The notes under the pieces were generated by a model. That model was not told the origin of the DNA. It searched no databases and saw only the letters and a list, made by a program, of their open reading frames with translations. The translations under genes were made by a program, and so were the position numbers. Below, in pieces: positions 28,753 to 38,867 of a stretch of 64,000 nucleotides of DNA. Position 1 is the first letter of the stretch. Each line of letters begins with the position of its first letter. Source of the stretch: Deinococcus ficus (GTDB taxonomy: Bacteria; Deinococcota; Deinococci; Deinococcales; Deinococcaceae); NCBI RefSeq assembly GCF_003444775.1, contig NZ_CP021081.1, forward strand, positions 2,220,001-2,284,000. The letters run 5' to 3'.

Positions 28753-29892
28753 GTGCGGCGTCGCGTGATTGGTCTGGTGGTTCTGGCGGGTCTGGTGGCC
28801 CTGGCCGCGCCGATGGCGCCGGCCGTGGCGAAGTACGGCGCGTTCCCGCAGAAGGCGGACGGGCCGGTGAACCTGCTGCTGGCTGGCGTGACCCCGCAGT
28901 ACGACGAGAGTGCCGCCGTGTGGCCGTACCCGGCGAAGCCCGAGGCGTACACCGGGAACACGGACACGATCATCCTGGCGCAGCTGTGGCCGGACGGCCG
29001 CACGAATCTGCTGAGCATCCCGCGGGACTCGTGGATGAACGTGCCCGGCTACGGCTGGGGCAAGATCAACGGCGCAAACCCGCACGGCGGGCCGGACATG
29101 CTGGTGAACGCCGTGCAGGCCCTGACCGGCCTGCGGGCCGACGGCTACGCCCTGCTGTCCCTGCGGGCGGTGCGGGACCTGACGGACGCGGCGGGCGGCG
29201 TGACGGTGGACGTGCCGCAGCGCATGAAGTACGACGACAACGCCGGGAAGCTGCACGTGGACCTGCAGCCGGGCCGTCAGCGACTGAGCGGGGAGCAGGC
29301 CGAGGGTTTCCTGCGCTTCCGCAAGGACAACCTGGGGGACATCGGGCGGGTGGCGCGTCAGCAGCTGTTCCTGGGCGCGCTGGTGAACCAGGTGAAGAGT
29401 CCCCTGAACTGGTGGCGGCTGCCCATGGTCGTCAGTGCCCTGGACCGCAACACGAAATCGAACCTCACGCGGGACCTGAGCGGGAAGGTGCTGGGCGCGG
29501 CGCTGTCCGGGCCGAAGGTGCAGATGTTCAAGGTACCGGGCGATTTCGGCTGGGCGGGGAACCTGAGCGTGTGGCGGGTGGATCAGGCGGCGCTGCGGGC
29601 GCTGGTGCAGCAGGAGTTCCGGGACCCGAACGACCCGCGGAACCTGAGCGTGCAGGTGCTGAACGTGCAGGCCCCGGGCGGCAGCGCGCGGCGCATGAAG
29701 GCCCGGCTGGACGCGCTGGGGTACGTGAATGTGACCACCGGGAACAGCGCGGGCGTGCAGGGGGCCACCACGATTTCCGGGCCGGGCGCGGCGCGGGTCC
29801 GGGCGGACCTGGGCTTCGGGCAGGTGACCGGGGAGGCCGGGCCGGGCGCGGACGTGACGGTGCGGCTGGGCGCGGACACCCCCGCGAACTGA
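28753..29892 (+). CDS. LytR-CpsA-Psr (LCP) family cell-wall ligase with LytR C-terminal domain
   Basis: A 379-residue exported enzyme. An N-terminal hydrophobic segment (about 4-25) anchors it in the membrane. The LCP domain (about 55-230) shows NTDTIILAQL with the Mg-binding Asp, NLLSIPRDSWMNVPGYG with the key Arg, and RFRKDNLGDIGRVARQQ at the far end. A LytR_C domain follows (about 280-375). LCP proteins attach glycopolymers from lipid carriers to murein or surface proteins, which fits the sugar-modified envelope of Deinococcus. GTG 28753 follows TATCTT by 6 nt. Confidence 0.88.
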   Translation: MRRRVIGLVVLAGLVALAAPMAPAVAKYGAFPQKADGPVNLLLAGVTPQYDESAAVWPYPAKPEAYTGNTDTIILAQLWPDGRTNLLSIPRDSWMNVPGYGWGKINGANPHGGPDMLVNAVQALTGLRADGYALLSLRAVRDLTDAAGGVTVDVPQRMKYDDNAGKLHVDLQPGRQRLSGEQAEGFLRFRKDNLGDIGRVARQQLFLGALVNQVKSPLNWWRLPMVVSALDRNTKSNLTRDLSGKVLGAALSGPKVQMFKVPGDFGWAGNLSVWRVDQAALRALVQQEFRDPNDPRNLSVQVLNVQAPGGSARRMKARLDALGYVNVTTGNSAGVQGATTISGPGAARVRADLGFGQVTGEAGPGADVTVRLGADTPAN

Positions 29893-29936
29893 GGCGCCGG
29901 GGCCTTCACCTTTGGGCACTCCGCCGCTTTTCATGA

Positions 29937-29950
29937 TGGAAGCGATACCA
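29937..29950. promoter_or_regulatory. LacI/GalR-type operator overlapping the alpha-glucosidase promoter
   Basis: TGGAAGCGATACCA: a 14-bp imperfect palindrome with a central CG, matching the LacI-family/cre pattern TG-x-AA-x-CG-x-T-x-x-CA. It overlaps the presumed -10 (TACCAT, 29946-29951). Sugar-dependent repression is inferred; no LacI-type regulator gene is in the window. Confidence 0.5.
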
Positions 29951-29978
29951 TCCAGGGCACGGCTCGTGACGGAGCGCA

Positions 29979-29994
29979 GGTCCCCCCGGGGACC
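29979..29994 (+). promoter_or_regulatory. Leader hairpin just before the alpha-glucosidase ribosome site
   Basis: GGTCCCC / GGGGACC, a 7-bp stem with a 2-nt loop, ending directly before the ribosome site GGGAGGT (29995-30001). It may stabilise the mRNA or modulate access to the ribosome site. Confidence 0.4.
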
Positions 29995-30006
29995 GGGAGG
30001 TCAGGC

Positions 30007-31647
<1,641 letters not shown>

Positions 31648-31662
31648 GCCGACTCCTGAAGG

Positions 31663-31691
31663 GGGGCCATCCGCCTGGCGGGGATGGCCCC
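31663..31691. terminator. Bidirectional terminator after the alpha-glucosidase gene
   Basis: GGGGCCATCC / GGATGGCCCC, a perfect 10-bp stem with a 9-nt loop between converging genes. Confidence 0.7.
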
Positions 31692-31699
31692 TGCCCCGT

Positions 31700-32170
31700 T
31701 CAGGGCAGCCGCAGGCCGGCGTGTTTCAGGCGCAGCGCCTCCGCCCGCTGGCGCAGGTGAATCTGGTGCGTGAGCAGCGTCACGTCCGCCTGCTTCCCGC
31801 GCAGCGCCAGCGCGAGCGCCACCGCCGCCCGGTCGTGTTCCGGCAGGTCCCACCCGGCGCTGCTCACGTACAGCTCGAACTGGTCCTGATCCAGCCGGAA
31901 CAGGCCGCCCGCGTCCGGCGCGGCGAACACCGCCGGCAGGTCTGCCGGCCGGGCCGGGCGCAATAGGTCCGTGAAACTGGGCGGGTTCAGCCACTGCATC
32001 GCCCCGTGAAAGCTGTTCAGGGTGCGCGTGGGGGCCGCCACCCACACTTCCGCGCCCCGTTGCTGCAGGTCCAGCAGTTGCGGCAGCAGCACCTGCTGCA
32101 GGGCGGGCGTGGACAGAATGCCCTCCACGGCATTCAGCATGGGGCGGTCCAGGACGAGGCAGGTGCTCAT
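31700..32170 (-). CDS. Hypothetical protein with a possible PIN-like fold
   Basis: A 156-residue cytoplasmic protein with no assigned family that I know. Its layout recalls PIN nucleases: an early acidic strand (CLVLDR, residue 8), a mid-protein [18 protein letters not shown] helix and a C-terminal [18 protein letters not shown] segment resembling the x-T-x-D and following helix of PIN domains, although the usual final Asp is replaced. A nuclease role is therefore doubtful. No antitoxin-like gene is adjacent. The ATG at 32170 has CAGAAT 10 nt upstream; the promoter lies opposite that of mnmE. Confidence 0.55.
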   Translation of the reverse strand: MSTCLVLDRPMLNAVEGILSTPALQQVLLPQLLDLQQRGAEVWVAAPTRTLNSFHGAMQWLNPPSFTDLLRPARPADLPAVFAAPDAGGLFRLDQDQFELYVSSAGWDLPEHDRAAVALALALRGKQADVTLLTHQIHLRQRAEALRLKHAGLRLP

Positions 32171-32242
32171 GGCTGCCCCCATTCTGCCCGGCCGGGAAGG
32201 GGGAAACATGCCCCCGGCGGGGCGGGGTGGGCGGCGCCCTGC

Positions 32243-32248
32243 TACCCT
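32243..32248 (+). promoter_or_regulatory. -10 hexamer for mnmE
   Basis: TACCCT ends 7 nt before the GTG start of mnmE, predicting a leaderless mRNA. Confidence 0.5.
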
Positions 32249-32255
32249 GCGGCTC

Positions 32256-33575
32256 GTGACACGCACCGGCCTGACCGACACCATCGCCGCGATCGCCACC
32301 GCGCCCGGCAGCGCGGGCGTGGGCATCGTGCGGGTCAGCGGCGAAGGCGCCCACGCCATCGCCGACGCCCTGTTCCGCGGCCGCCGCCGGCCCTCCCGCA
32401 CGCCCGGCGGGCGCTTCCTGTTCGGGCACCTGCTCGCCGCGGACGGCGAGGTGCTCGACGAGGGCCTGTGCCTGATCTTCCGCGCGCCGCGCAGTTACAC
32501 CGGCGAGGACGTCGTGGAATTCCAGTCGCACGGCAGCCCGGCCGTGCTGGGCCGCGTGCTGGGACGCGTGCTGGAACTGGGCGCGCGGCTGGCCCGGCCC
32601 GGCGAGTTCACGTTGCGGGCGTACCTGGCCGGCCGGCTGGACCTCAGCCAGGCTGAGGCGGTGCTGGGTCTGGTGGAGGCGCACACGGACGCCGCGCGGC
32701 GGCAGGCGAGCCTGGGGCTGAGCGGCGCGCTGGGCGCGCGGGTGGCGCGTATCGGCGCGAACCTCACGCGGACCCTGGCGGCCATTCAGGCCATGCTGGA
32801 CTACCCGGACGAGGGCGTGCCCGAGGAGGACCGGGACGCGCCCCTCACGGCCGCCGAGGCGGACCTGTCGGCGCTGGTGGCGTCCGCCCGGGCGGGGCAG
32901 GTGGCGACCCGCGGGGCGCGGCTGGCCCTGATCGGCCGCCCGAACGCCGGGAAGTCCAGCCTGCTCAACGCCCTGCTGGGGTACGAGCGCAGCATCGTCA
33001 CGCCCATTCCCGGCACCACCCGCGACTACCTGGAGGCTGGCGTGGAGCTGGCTGGGGTGCCGGTCACGCTGGTGGACACCGCCGGCATCCGCGACACCCG
33101 CGACGAGGTGGAGGCCGCCGGGGTGCGGCAGGCTGTGGCACTGGCCGGCGCGGCGGACCTGGTGCTGGCCCTGGAGGACGGCAGCCTGCCCCGCGAGGTT
33201 CTGCCCACCGAGTTGCCCGGGGGGGCGCGGGTGATCCGGGTGCGCACGAAAGCCGACCTGAGCGCCGCGTGGACGGACCCGGCGGCGCTGGACGTGAGTG
33301 CCGTGACCGGGGAGGGCCTCCCGGACCTGCGGGACGCGATCAGCGCGGCGCTGCTGGGCGACACGGCGCGCGGCGAGGCGTGGCTCACCACCGAACGGCA
33401 GGCCGATGCCGCCCGCCGCGCCCTGGGGCACGTGCAGGCCGCCCGCACCCTGCCGGACGACCTGGCCGGGTGGGAGCTGGAAGAGGCCCTGCGCGCCCTG
33501 TCGGACCTGACCGGCCGGGACGTGCAGGAGGACGTGGTGGACGCCGTGTTCCGGAACTTCTGCGTGGGGAAGTAA
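32256..33575 (+). CDS. mnmE: tRNA uridine-5-carboxymethylaminomethyl(34) GTPase MnmE
   Basis: A 439-residue tRNA-modifying GTPase. Order: N-terminal folate-binding domain ([20 protein letters not shown], 8-27), helical domain, and an inserted G domain with GRPNAGKS (227-234), IPGTTRD (251-257) and DTAG (274-277). The C-terminal FCVGK carries the catalytic/folate-site cysteine of the family (C-[IVLF]-G-K). With MnmG it installs the cmnm5 group on U34 of certain tRNAs, including tRNA-Lys(UUU), which is also encoded in this window. GTG 32256 is 7 nt after TACCCT. Confidence 0.95.
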   Translation: MTRTGLTDTIAAIATAPGSAGVGIVRVSGEGAHAIADALFRGRRRPSRTPGGRFLFGHLLAADGEVLDEGLCLIFRAPRSYTGEDVVEFQSHGSPAVLGRVLGRVLELGARLARPGEFTLRAYLAGRLDLSQAEAVLGLVEAHTDAARRQASLGLSGALGARVARIGANLTRTLAAIQAMLDYPDEGVPEEDRDAPLTAAEADLSALVASARAGQVATRGARLALIGRPNAGKSSLLNALLGYERSIVTPIPGTTRDYLEAGVELAGVPVTLVDTAGIRDTRDEVEAAGVRQAVALAGAADLVLALEDGSLPREVLPTELPGGARVIRVRTKADLSAAWTDPAALDVSAVTGEGLPDLRDAISAALLGDTARGEAWLTTERQADAARRALGHVQAARTLPDDLAGWELEEALRALSDLTGRDVQEDVVDAVFRNFCVGK

Positions 33576-33580
33576 GACCA

Positions 33581-33612
33581 CGCGGCGCCCAGGATTTCCT
33601 CCGGGCGCCGCG
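33581..33612. terminator. Bidirectional terminator between mnmE and the M16C protease gene
   Basis: CGCGGCGCCC / GGGCGCCGCG, a perfect 10-bp stem with a 12-nt loop in a 52-bp convergent gap. Confidence 0.7.
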
Positions 33613-33627
33613 TGTCAGGAAGTCAGG

Positions 33628-36549
33628 TCAGATGCCCTGCACGTCGAAGGTCAGGCCGAGGTCCCGGGTGTCCTCGTTCGGGTCGCGCCCGGCGACCAGG
33701 GCGTAGGCGGCCCGTTCGGGCGTGAGCCACTCGTCCATGACGCGCCGGAGGTCGTCGTGGGTGGTGGCGAGCAGGCGGGCCTTGTACGTTTCGAGCACTT
33801 CCGGGGTGTAGCCGGCAAGGTCGCCGTAGAAGCGCATGCGGCCGATGGTGTCGGGGCTGGTGAGGGGGTCCAGGGCGGTGCTGGCGCTCAGGATCGCCTC
33901 GGTGAGTTCCCGCTGGCCGAGGTCGGTGTTCAGGAAGGCGCGGGCGTCGCGGAAGATCTCGTAGGTGCGGCGCACGTGCGGGTCGCGGTAGCTGAGCATG
34001 GCGAACACGCCCTCGCGCGGGTCGTAGGTGGCGAAGCCCCCGTACGCGCCGCCCTTCTCGCGCAGTTCCTTGAGCAGGTACTCGCTGCGCAGCAGGGTGG
34101 CCAGGACCATCAGGGCCGGGCTGTCCGGGTGGGTGTACGGCACGGCCTGCCACGCGACCGCGTTGAAAGCGACGGGGCTGTCGGTGGTGCGGGCCTGCGG
34201 GGTGCGGGCGCCGGGGGTGACGGCCGGGTGGTGGGGCTCGGCGGTGCCGGTGAACAGGGCCGTGATGGGCGTGACGTCCAGCGCCACGTCGTCGGGCGTG
34301 GCGGTGACGAGCAGCGCGGGCGTGCCCTGAAGGATCAGGTCGCGCAGGCGGTTCAGGCGCTCCAGCAGGGCGTCCAGGCCGCCGCCCTCCACGATGCCCT
34401 TCAGGGTATTCAGGGCCGTGAGGCCGTCGAAGCGTTCCCCCAGGGCGCCGGCGGGGCTGACCTGCGCGGCGGCGAGGCGGCGGGCGTACACGTGGCCCTG
34501 GGAGACCACGCCGGCCTTCATGCCTGCGAGGCGCTGCTTGAGCAGCTGCTCCAGGCGCTCGGCGGTGAAGCGCGGCTGCGCGATGATGTCGCGCAGCACG
34601 CCGACCAGCGCGTCGCCGTTGCGGGCCAGGGCCTTGCCGGCGAAGGTGACGTTCAGGCGCAGGGTGTTCAGGTCGTCCGGGGTGGTGCCCAGGCCCACGC
34701 TGGCGCTCACGCCGCCGGTCACGGCCTCGATGCGCCGCGCGAGGGCCAGGTAGTCCAGGTCGGCGGCGCCGCCGCGGGTAACCGCGAAGGCGTACAGCGG
34801 CAGGGTGTCCAGCAGGTCGGCCGGCACCTCGGGCAGCTTGACCTGCACGTCCACGTACGTGAGCCCGCCGGTGGGCTGCGCGGCGCGGCCCACTACGCCG
34901 CGGCCGGCGTCCTCCTTGCTGTAGGCCACGCGGGGCACGCGGGTGGGCACGTCCTCCAGGGCCAGGGTGGGCAGTGTGGACGGGTCGTAGGGCTCGGCCT
35001 GCACTTCCTTGAGCCGCAGGCTTTCCTGCACGATGCGGGCGCGGTCCTCGTCGGTAAACTCGGCGCTCAGGCGCTTCACCAGGGCCTGCTCGTCCGCCTC
35101 GGCGCGGGCGGCGAGGTCCGGGTCGGGTGCGAGTTCCAGCGTGACGCGGTGGGGGTTGTCCAGCAGCTCACGCTGGATCAGGTCCTCGAACAGGCGGGCG
35201 TTGCCGCTCAGGTCGGCGCGCAGGCGCTCCATCTGGGCGTCCAGGCGCAGGCCGCTGACGGGGTCGCCGCCGCTCATCCAGGGGCCCAGCAGGCGGAACA
35301 TGACGCCCAGCGCGAACGGGAAGCGGGCGTTGCTGACCTCCTTCTGAGACAGCTCGAACTGGTGCAGGCTGCTCGCGACGAGCTCCGGATCGATGCCGTC
35401 GTGCACGATGGCGCGCAGGGTGTCCAGCACGAGCGCCTCGACCTCGTCGGCCTTCCCGGCGGGCAGGCCCTTGAGGCCCGCGGCGAAGGCCCCTTCGCGG
35501 TAGCTGTCGCGGTAGCCGCTCACATCGGTCAGGGCACTGCCCAGCCCGGAGTCGATCAGGGGCCGGGTCAGGGGCGCGGCGGGGTTGCCGAGCAGCACGT
35601 CGCTGAGCACGCTCCAGCGCAGGTTCGCGTCGGCGTCGCTGCTCAGGCCCAGTTTCCAGCCCACGGCGACCTGCGCGCCGCGCTCCACGTCGCTGCTGGG
35701 GTACGTGACGGTCTCGCGGCGGGGCGCGGGGAAGGGCGGCTGGTCGGGGATGCTCACGTCCAGTTCACTGGCCGTGAAATGGCCCATGACGTGCTCCTCG
35801 ATCACGGCCAGGATGCGCTCCAGCGGCAGTTTTCCGTAGGTGAAGAAGTAGGCGTTGCTGGGGTGGTAGTGCGCCGCGTGGAAGTTCTTCAGGTCCTGGT
35901 GCGTGAGGCTGGGAATGTCGCTGGGCGCCCCGCCGCTGTTGTTCGCGTACGTCAGGTCCGGGTACAGCGCCTTGCCGAACGCGCGGTGCAGCACGCTGCC
36001 GGGGGTCGCCATGGCGCCCTTCATCTCGTTGTACACCACGCCCTGGAGTTTCAGTTCGGTGGTGGGATCGTCGGGGGTGGCGAACTCGAAGCGGTGCCCG
36101 TCCTGCCGGAAGGACTCGTAGCGCATCAGGGGGAAGAACGTGGCGTCCAGGTATACGCCCAGCAGGTTGAAGTAGTCCTTCTCGTTGCGGGTGGAGAAGG
36201 GGTAGGTGGTCCAGTCGGCGGCCGTCATGGCGTTCATGAACGTGTTCAGGCTGCGCGGAATCATGGCGAAGAAGGGGTCCCGGACCGGGTACTTCTGGCT
36301 GCCCATCAGCACCAGGTGCTCCAGGATGTGCGCCACGCCGGTGCTGTCGCGTGGCACGGTCGGGAAGGTCACGCCGAAGGCGCTGTTCTCGTCGTCGCGG
36401 ATCACGTGGGCGTGCCGGGCGCCGTTCTCGTGCCGCAGCAGCACCAGGGTGCCCTGCATCTCCGGCAGGTTGGCGGTGCGTTCCACGGTGTAGCGGCCCA
36501 GTCGGGTGCCGGCCTGCGGCGCGGCCGGCAACGGTTCAGCGGTGGTCAT
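33628..36549 (-). CDS. M16C insulinase-family metalloprotease (PreP/Cym1-like)
   Basis: A 973-residue zinc protease with four M16 domains in one chain. The inverted zinc motif HILEH is at 74-78, with the distal Glu in VYNEMKGAM (about 172-180). The length and single-chain layout match presequence protease PreP rather than the two-subunit M16B type. It would degrade free peptides, including signal peptides, in a closed chamber. No signal peptide is evident, so it is probably cytoplasmic, although some bacterial relatives are exported. ATG 36549 follows TAGCAT by 6 nt. Divergent from the exported-protein operon. Confidence 0.9.
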   Translation of the reverse strand: MTTAEPLPAAPQAGTRLGRYTVERTANLPEMQGTLVLLRHENGARHAHVIRDDENSAFGVTFPTVPRDSTGVAHILEHLVLMGSQKYPVRDPFFAMIPRSLNTFMNAMTAADWTTYPFSTRNEKDYFNLLGVYLDATFFPLMRYESFRQDGHRFEFATPDDPTTELKLQGVVYNEMKGAMATPGSVLHRAFGKALYPDLTYANNSGGAPSDIPSLTHQDLKNFHAAHYHPSNAYFFTYGKLPLERILAVIEEHVMGHFTASELDVSIPDQPPFPAPRRETVTYPSSDVERGAQVAVGWKLGLSSDADANLRWSVLSDVLLGNPAAPLTRPLIDSGLGSALTDVSGYRDSYREGAFAAGLKGLPAGKADEVEALVLDTLRAIVHDGIDPELVASSLHQFELSQKEVSNARFPFALGVMFRLLGPWMSGGDPVSGLRLDAQMERLRADLSGNARLFEDLIQRELLDNPHRVTLELAPDPDLAARAEADEQALVKRLSAEFTDEDRARIVQESLRLKEVQAEPYDPSTLPTLALEDVPTRVPRVAYSKEDAGRGVVGRAAQPTGGLTYVDVQVKLPEVPADLLDTLPLYAFAVTRGGAADLDYLALARRIEAVTGGVSASVGLGTTPDDLNTLRLNVTFAGKALARNGDALVGVLRDIIAQPRFTAERLEQLLKQRLAGMKAGVVSQGHVYARRLAAAQVSPAGALGERFDGLTALNTLKGIVEGGGLDALLERLNRLRDLILQGTPALLVTATPDDVALDVTPITALFTGTAEPHHPAVTPGARTPQARTTDSPVAFNAVAWQAVPYTHPDSPALMVLATLLRSEYLLKELREKGGAYGGFATYDPREGVFAMLSYRDPHVRRTYEIFRDARAFLNTDLGQRELTEAILSASTALDPLTSPDTIGRMRFYGDLAGYTPEVLETYKARLLATTHDDLRRVMDEWLTPERAAYALVAGRDPNEDTRDLGLTFDVQGI

Positions 36550-36654
36550 TCCCGCATGCTAGCGCCCGGCCCTGCCCGCCTTCCCGGCAAAGGTGACGGA
36601 GTGGTCCTCATGCAGATGAGAACGGGGCTCACAGGCGGCCCAGGACCCGGCCCG

Positions 36655-36660
36655 TACAAT
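36655..36660 (+). promoter_or_regulatory. -10 hexamer for the exported-protein operon
   Basis: TACAAT ends 7 nt before the ATG at 36668. CTCAT-GCAG-ATGAG (36607-36620) lies about 35 bp further upstream and might bind a regulator. Confidence 0.55.
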
Positions 36661-36667
36661 GGCCCGT

Positions 36668-37561
36668 ATGACACCCCTCAACCCGGTGGCCGCGCGGGGC
36701 GCGCTGGCGGCCCTGACTGTGGCGGCCGCCCTGCTCCTGGGCGGGTGCGGCAAGGAGATCACGCCGGCCAGCGTGACCGGCGGGTCCGACGCCCTGACCA
36801 TCCAGAGCACCGGCAGCCTGCCGCCCATGTACCTGCAGGAACCGTACGTGGCGCCCGTCGCCGTGAGCGGCGGCGCCGGGCCGTACAGCCTGCGCGTCAC
36901 GGCCGGCAGTCTCCCGCCGGGCATCACGCTGAACAGCGCCGGGCTGCAACTCACCGGGAAACCCGAGAAGGCCGGGACGTACACCTTCACGCTGGAAACC
37001 ACCGACTCGCGCCTGAACAGCAAGAACCGCGAATTCACCGTGACCGTCGCCGCCCTGCCGCCCCTGACGCTGGCGCCCACCCTGCCCGCCGGGGAGATCC
37101 GCGGCGAGACGCGTGTGCCCGTGACCATCACGCACCCGCGGGACGTGCGTGCAGCGCGGGTCGTGTGGACGCTGCCCGAAGGGGCGCGCGTCACCCGCGT
37201 GCAACTCGGGGACGGCAACGGCAGCGGCCTGCTGTTCGTGAAACAGACCGGCCAGCAGCTCACCGTGGACCTCGGTTTCCGCGCGGTGCCCCGCTCCGGC
37301 GCGCGCGTGCTGCTCGTCAGCGTGAAACCCGCCAAGGCCGTGAAACTGACCAGCACCGGCTTCACGTACGAGGCGCGGGACGGCACCGGCAAGGTGATCG
37401 CCGGCAGCCCGGCCGCCGCCACGCCGGCCCCGGCGACCCCCGCCGCCGGCACCCCCAGCCCCACGGCCACCCCCACCCCACCGGTCACCCCGCCGACCGA
37501 ACCCGGCACGCCCCCGGCGGAAACGCCGGGCACGCCGCCCCCCTCGGGCGGTGGGCAGTGA
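36668..37561 (+). CDS. Putative lipoprotein with an Ig-like (He_PIG) domain
   Basis: A 297-residue exported protein. The signal ends in LLLGGC, predicting lipidation of Cys27. Residues about 45-135 form a He_PIG-type Ig domain (SGGAGPYSLRVTAGSLPPGI, AGTYTFTLETTDS); a second beta-rich domain (about 140-245) follows; the last 50 residues are a Pro/Thr/Ala-rich stalk. No enzyme motif is present. Ends in a 4-bp GTGA overlap with the next exported protein, so all three genes of this operon are translationally coupled. The role is probably structural at the cell surface. Confidence 0.78.
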   Translation: MTPLNPVAARGALAALTVAAALLLGGCGKEITPASVTGGSDALTIQSTGSLPPMYLQEPYVAPVAVSGGAGPYSLRVTAGSLPPGITLNSAGLQLTGKPEKAGTYTFTLETTDSRLNSKNREFTVTVAALPPLTLAPTLPAGEIRGETRVPVTITHPRDVRAARVVWTLPEGARVTRVQLGDGNGSGLLFVKQTGQQLTVDLGFRAVPRSGARVLLVSVKPAKAVKLTSTGFTYEARDGTGKVIAGSPAAATPAPATPAAGTPSPTATPTPPVTPPTEPGTPPAETPGTPPPSGGGQ

Positions 37562-38319
37562 AGCGCCTCGCCCTGCTGGGCGCCCTGCTGGCCGGCGCAG
37601 GCCTGGCGACCACCGCCCCGGACCTGACCCTGCAACAGCAGGCGAAAAAGGCCGACGTGATCGTCCGCGCCGTGCTGGGCGCGGCCACCACCGTGAAAGA
37701 GGGCGACGTGACCTACACCGTCATTCCCCTGGCCGAGATCAAGGACGCCGTGGCCGGCGACGTGGCCCGCCTGCCCGTGCACGAGGGCAAACCCGCCCTG
37801 TTCTTCCTGCGTGGTGTGGACGACCTGCCCACGCTGGGCAGCGGGCAGGAGGTGTTCGCGCTGCTGTACGCCGCGCGCGCCGACAGCCCCCTGGTGGGCT
37901 TCAACCAGGGCCTGTACCCGGTCGTGAACGGGCAGGTCACCTGGAACAGCGTCACCAAGGCCCGCGTGGACGCCCTGGCGAAGGCCGAGGCGGACCGGCA
38001 GGCCGCGCAGCCCGCCCCCACGAACACGACGACCCCCGCCCCCACGGGCACCGCGGCGGCCGGCACCGGGACCACTCCGCCCCCCACGGCGGGCGCCACC
38101 CCACCCGCCTCCCAGCCGGCCCCCACGCCCCCTGCACCGACCGCCCCTCCGGCCAGTGGGATGACAGCCCCGGGCACGGCGGCCACACCTGCCCCGACCG
38201 GTCCGGCCACGACCCCGCCGGTGACTCCGCCCGCCGCAACACCGTCCAGCGTGCCGGTGCTGATCACCGACCCGGTGAAGTTCCGTGAGGCGCTGGTCGC
38301 CGCCCGGGGGAGCCAGTGA
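37558..38319 (+). CDS. Exported protein with Pro/Thr-rich tail, unknown function
   Basis: A 253-residue protein. Residues 1-19 look like a cleavable signal (MKRLALLGALLAGAGLATTA). The folded part (about 22-150) contains ADVIVRAVLGAAT, DVTYTVIPLAEIKDAV and KPALFFLRG, a pattern like an OB or beta-barrel domain seen in proteins that handle secretion stress, but no family name can be given. Residues 155-235 are almost entirely Pro, Thr, Ala and Gly, suggesting a wall-spanning stalk; the C-terminal 18 residues are again folded-type. GTG at 37558 overlaps the previous stop by 4 bp. Confidence 0.68.
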   Translation: MKRLALLGALLAGAGLATTAPDLTLQQQAKKADVIVRAVLGAATTVKEGDVTYTVIPLAEIKDAVAGDVARLPVHEGKPALFFLRGVDDLPTLGSGQEVFALLYAARADSPLVGFNQGLYPVVNGQVTWNSVTKARVDALAKAEADRQAAQPAPTNTTTPAPTGTAAAGTGTTPPPTAGATPPASQPAPTPPAPTAPPASGMTAPGTAATPAPTGPATTPPVTPPAATPSSVPVLITDPVKFREALVAARGSQ

Positions 38320-38855
38320 GGCGCGCGCTGACGCGGCTGGCGCTGCTCTCGGCGCTGGGCCTGGCAGGCCTGTCGGAGGCCGCCACCGTGAAGTTCCGGC
38401 CGCAGGGTGCGGAAATGACCCGGCTGGTGCAGGCGGCCGTGGCGGCCCTGAGCACCAAGGAGTTGCCGGTCACGATGGACGACACGGCCGGCGTGATCCT
38501 GTCCATCGGGGGCAGCGGGCCGAGCGCGGCGCCGTTCAATCCGGACGTGGCGGCGCGGGTGGTGACGGTGAACGGGGAGCGCCGCATCGAGTTCAATCCG
38601 CAGGGGCCGCTGCCGCTGGCCGAGGCAGTCCGGCAGGAGCTGGCGCGGGAGCTGGGCCTGAGCGCCTGGACGGCCGCCGCCGCCCGCACGCGGCTGAGCG
38701 GCGCGGACGTGAACGGCGACGGGAAGATCGATCTGGCGGACCTGGCGATCATCATGAACAACTACGGCAAGGCCACGACGGTCGGGGACCTGAACCAAGA
38801 CCGCAAGGTGGACGACGCCGACATCCGGCTGTTCAGCGAGCAGTACCGGCCCTGA
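38316..38855 (+). CDS. Exported protein with C-terminal type I dockerin-like EF-hand pair
   Basis: A 179-residue protein. A signal peptide (1-22, ending SEA-A) precedes a zincin-like or unknown small domain (about 23-125), in which a helix VRQELARELGLSAW resembles the active helix region of secreted matrixins but lacks HExxH. The C-terminus has two dockerin F-hand loops: DVNGDGKIDLAD (131-142) and DLNQDRKVDDAD (158-169), with Asp/Asn at the calcium ligand positions 1, 3, 5, 9 and 12. Dockerins dock onto cohesins; none is visible in the window. GTG start overlaps the preceding stop (GTGA). Confidence 0.8.
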   Translation: MRRALTRLALLSALGLAGLSEAATVKFRPQGAEMTRLVQAAVAALSTKELPVTMDDTAGVILSIGGSGPSAAPFNPDVAARVVTVNGERRIEFNPQGPLPLAEAVRQELARELGLSAWTAAAARTRLSGADVNGDGKIDLADLAIIMNNYGKATTVGDLNQDRKVDDADIRLFSEQYRP

Positions 38856-38867
38856 GGGCCTTGTCGC

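Noticed and set aside
33757..37557. Open plus-strand frame across the M16C protease and into the exported operon
   Set aside because: Opposite to a clear 973-residue protease; only the part from 37558, with its own GTGA start and signal peptide, is real.
38316..38855. Secreted metalloprotease (matrixin) activity of the dockerin protein
   Set aside because: A helix recalls the matrixin active helix, but HExxH is absent.
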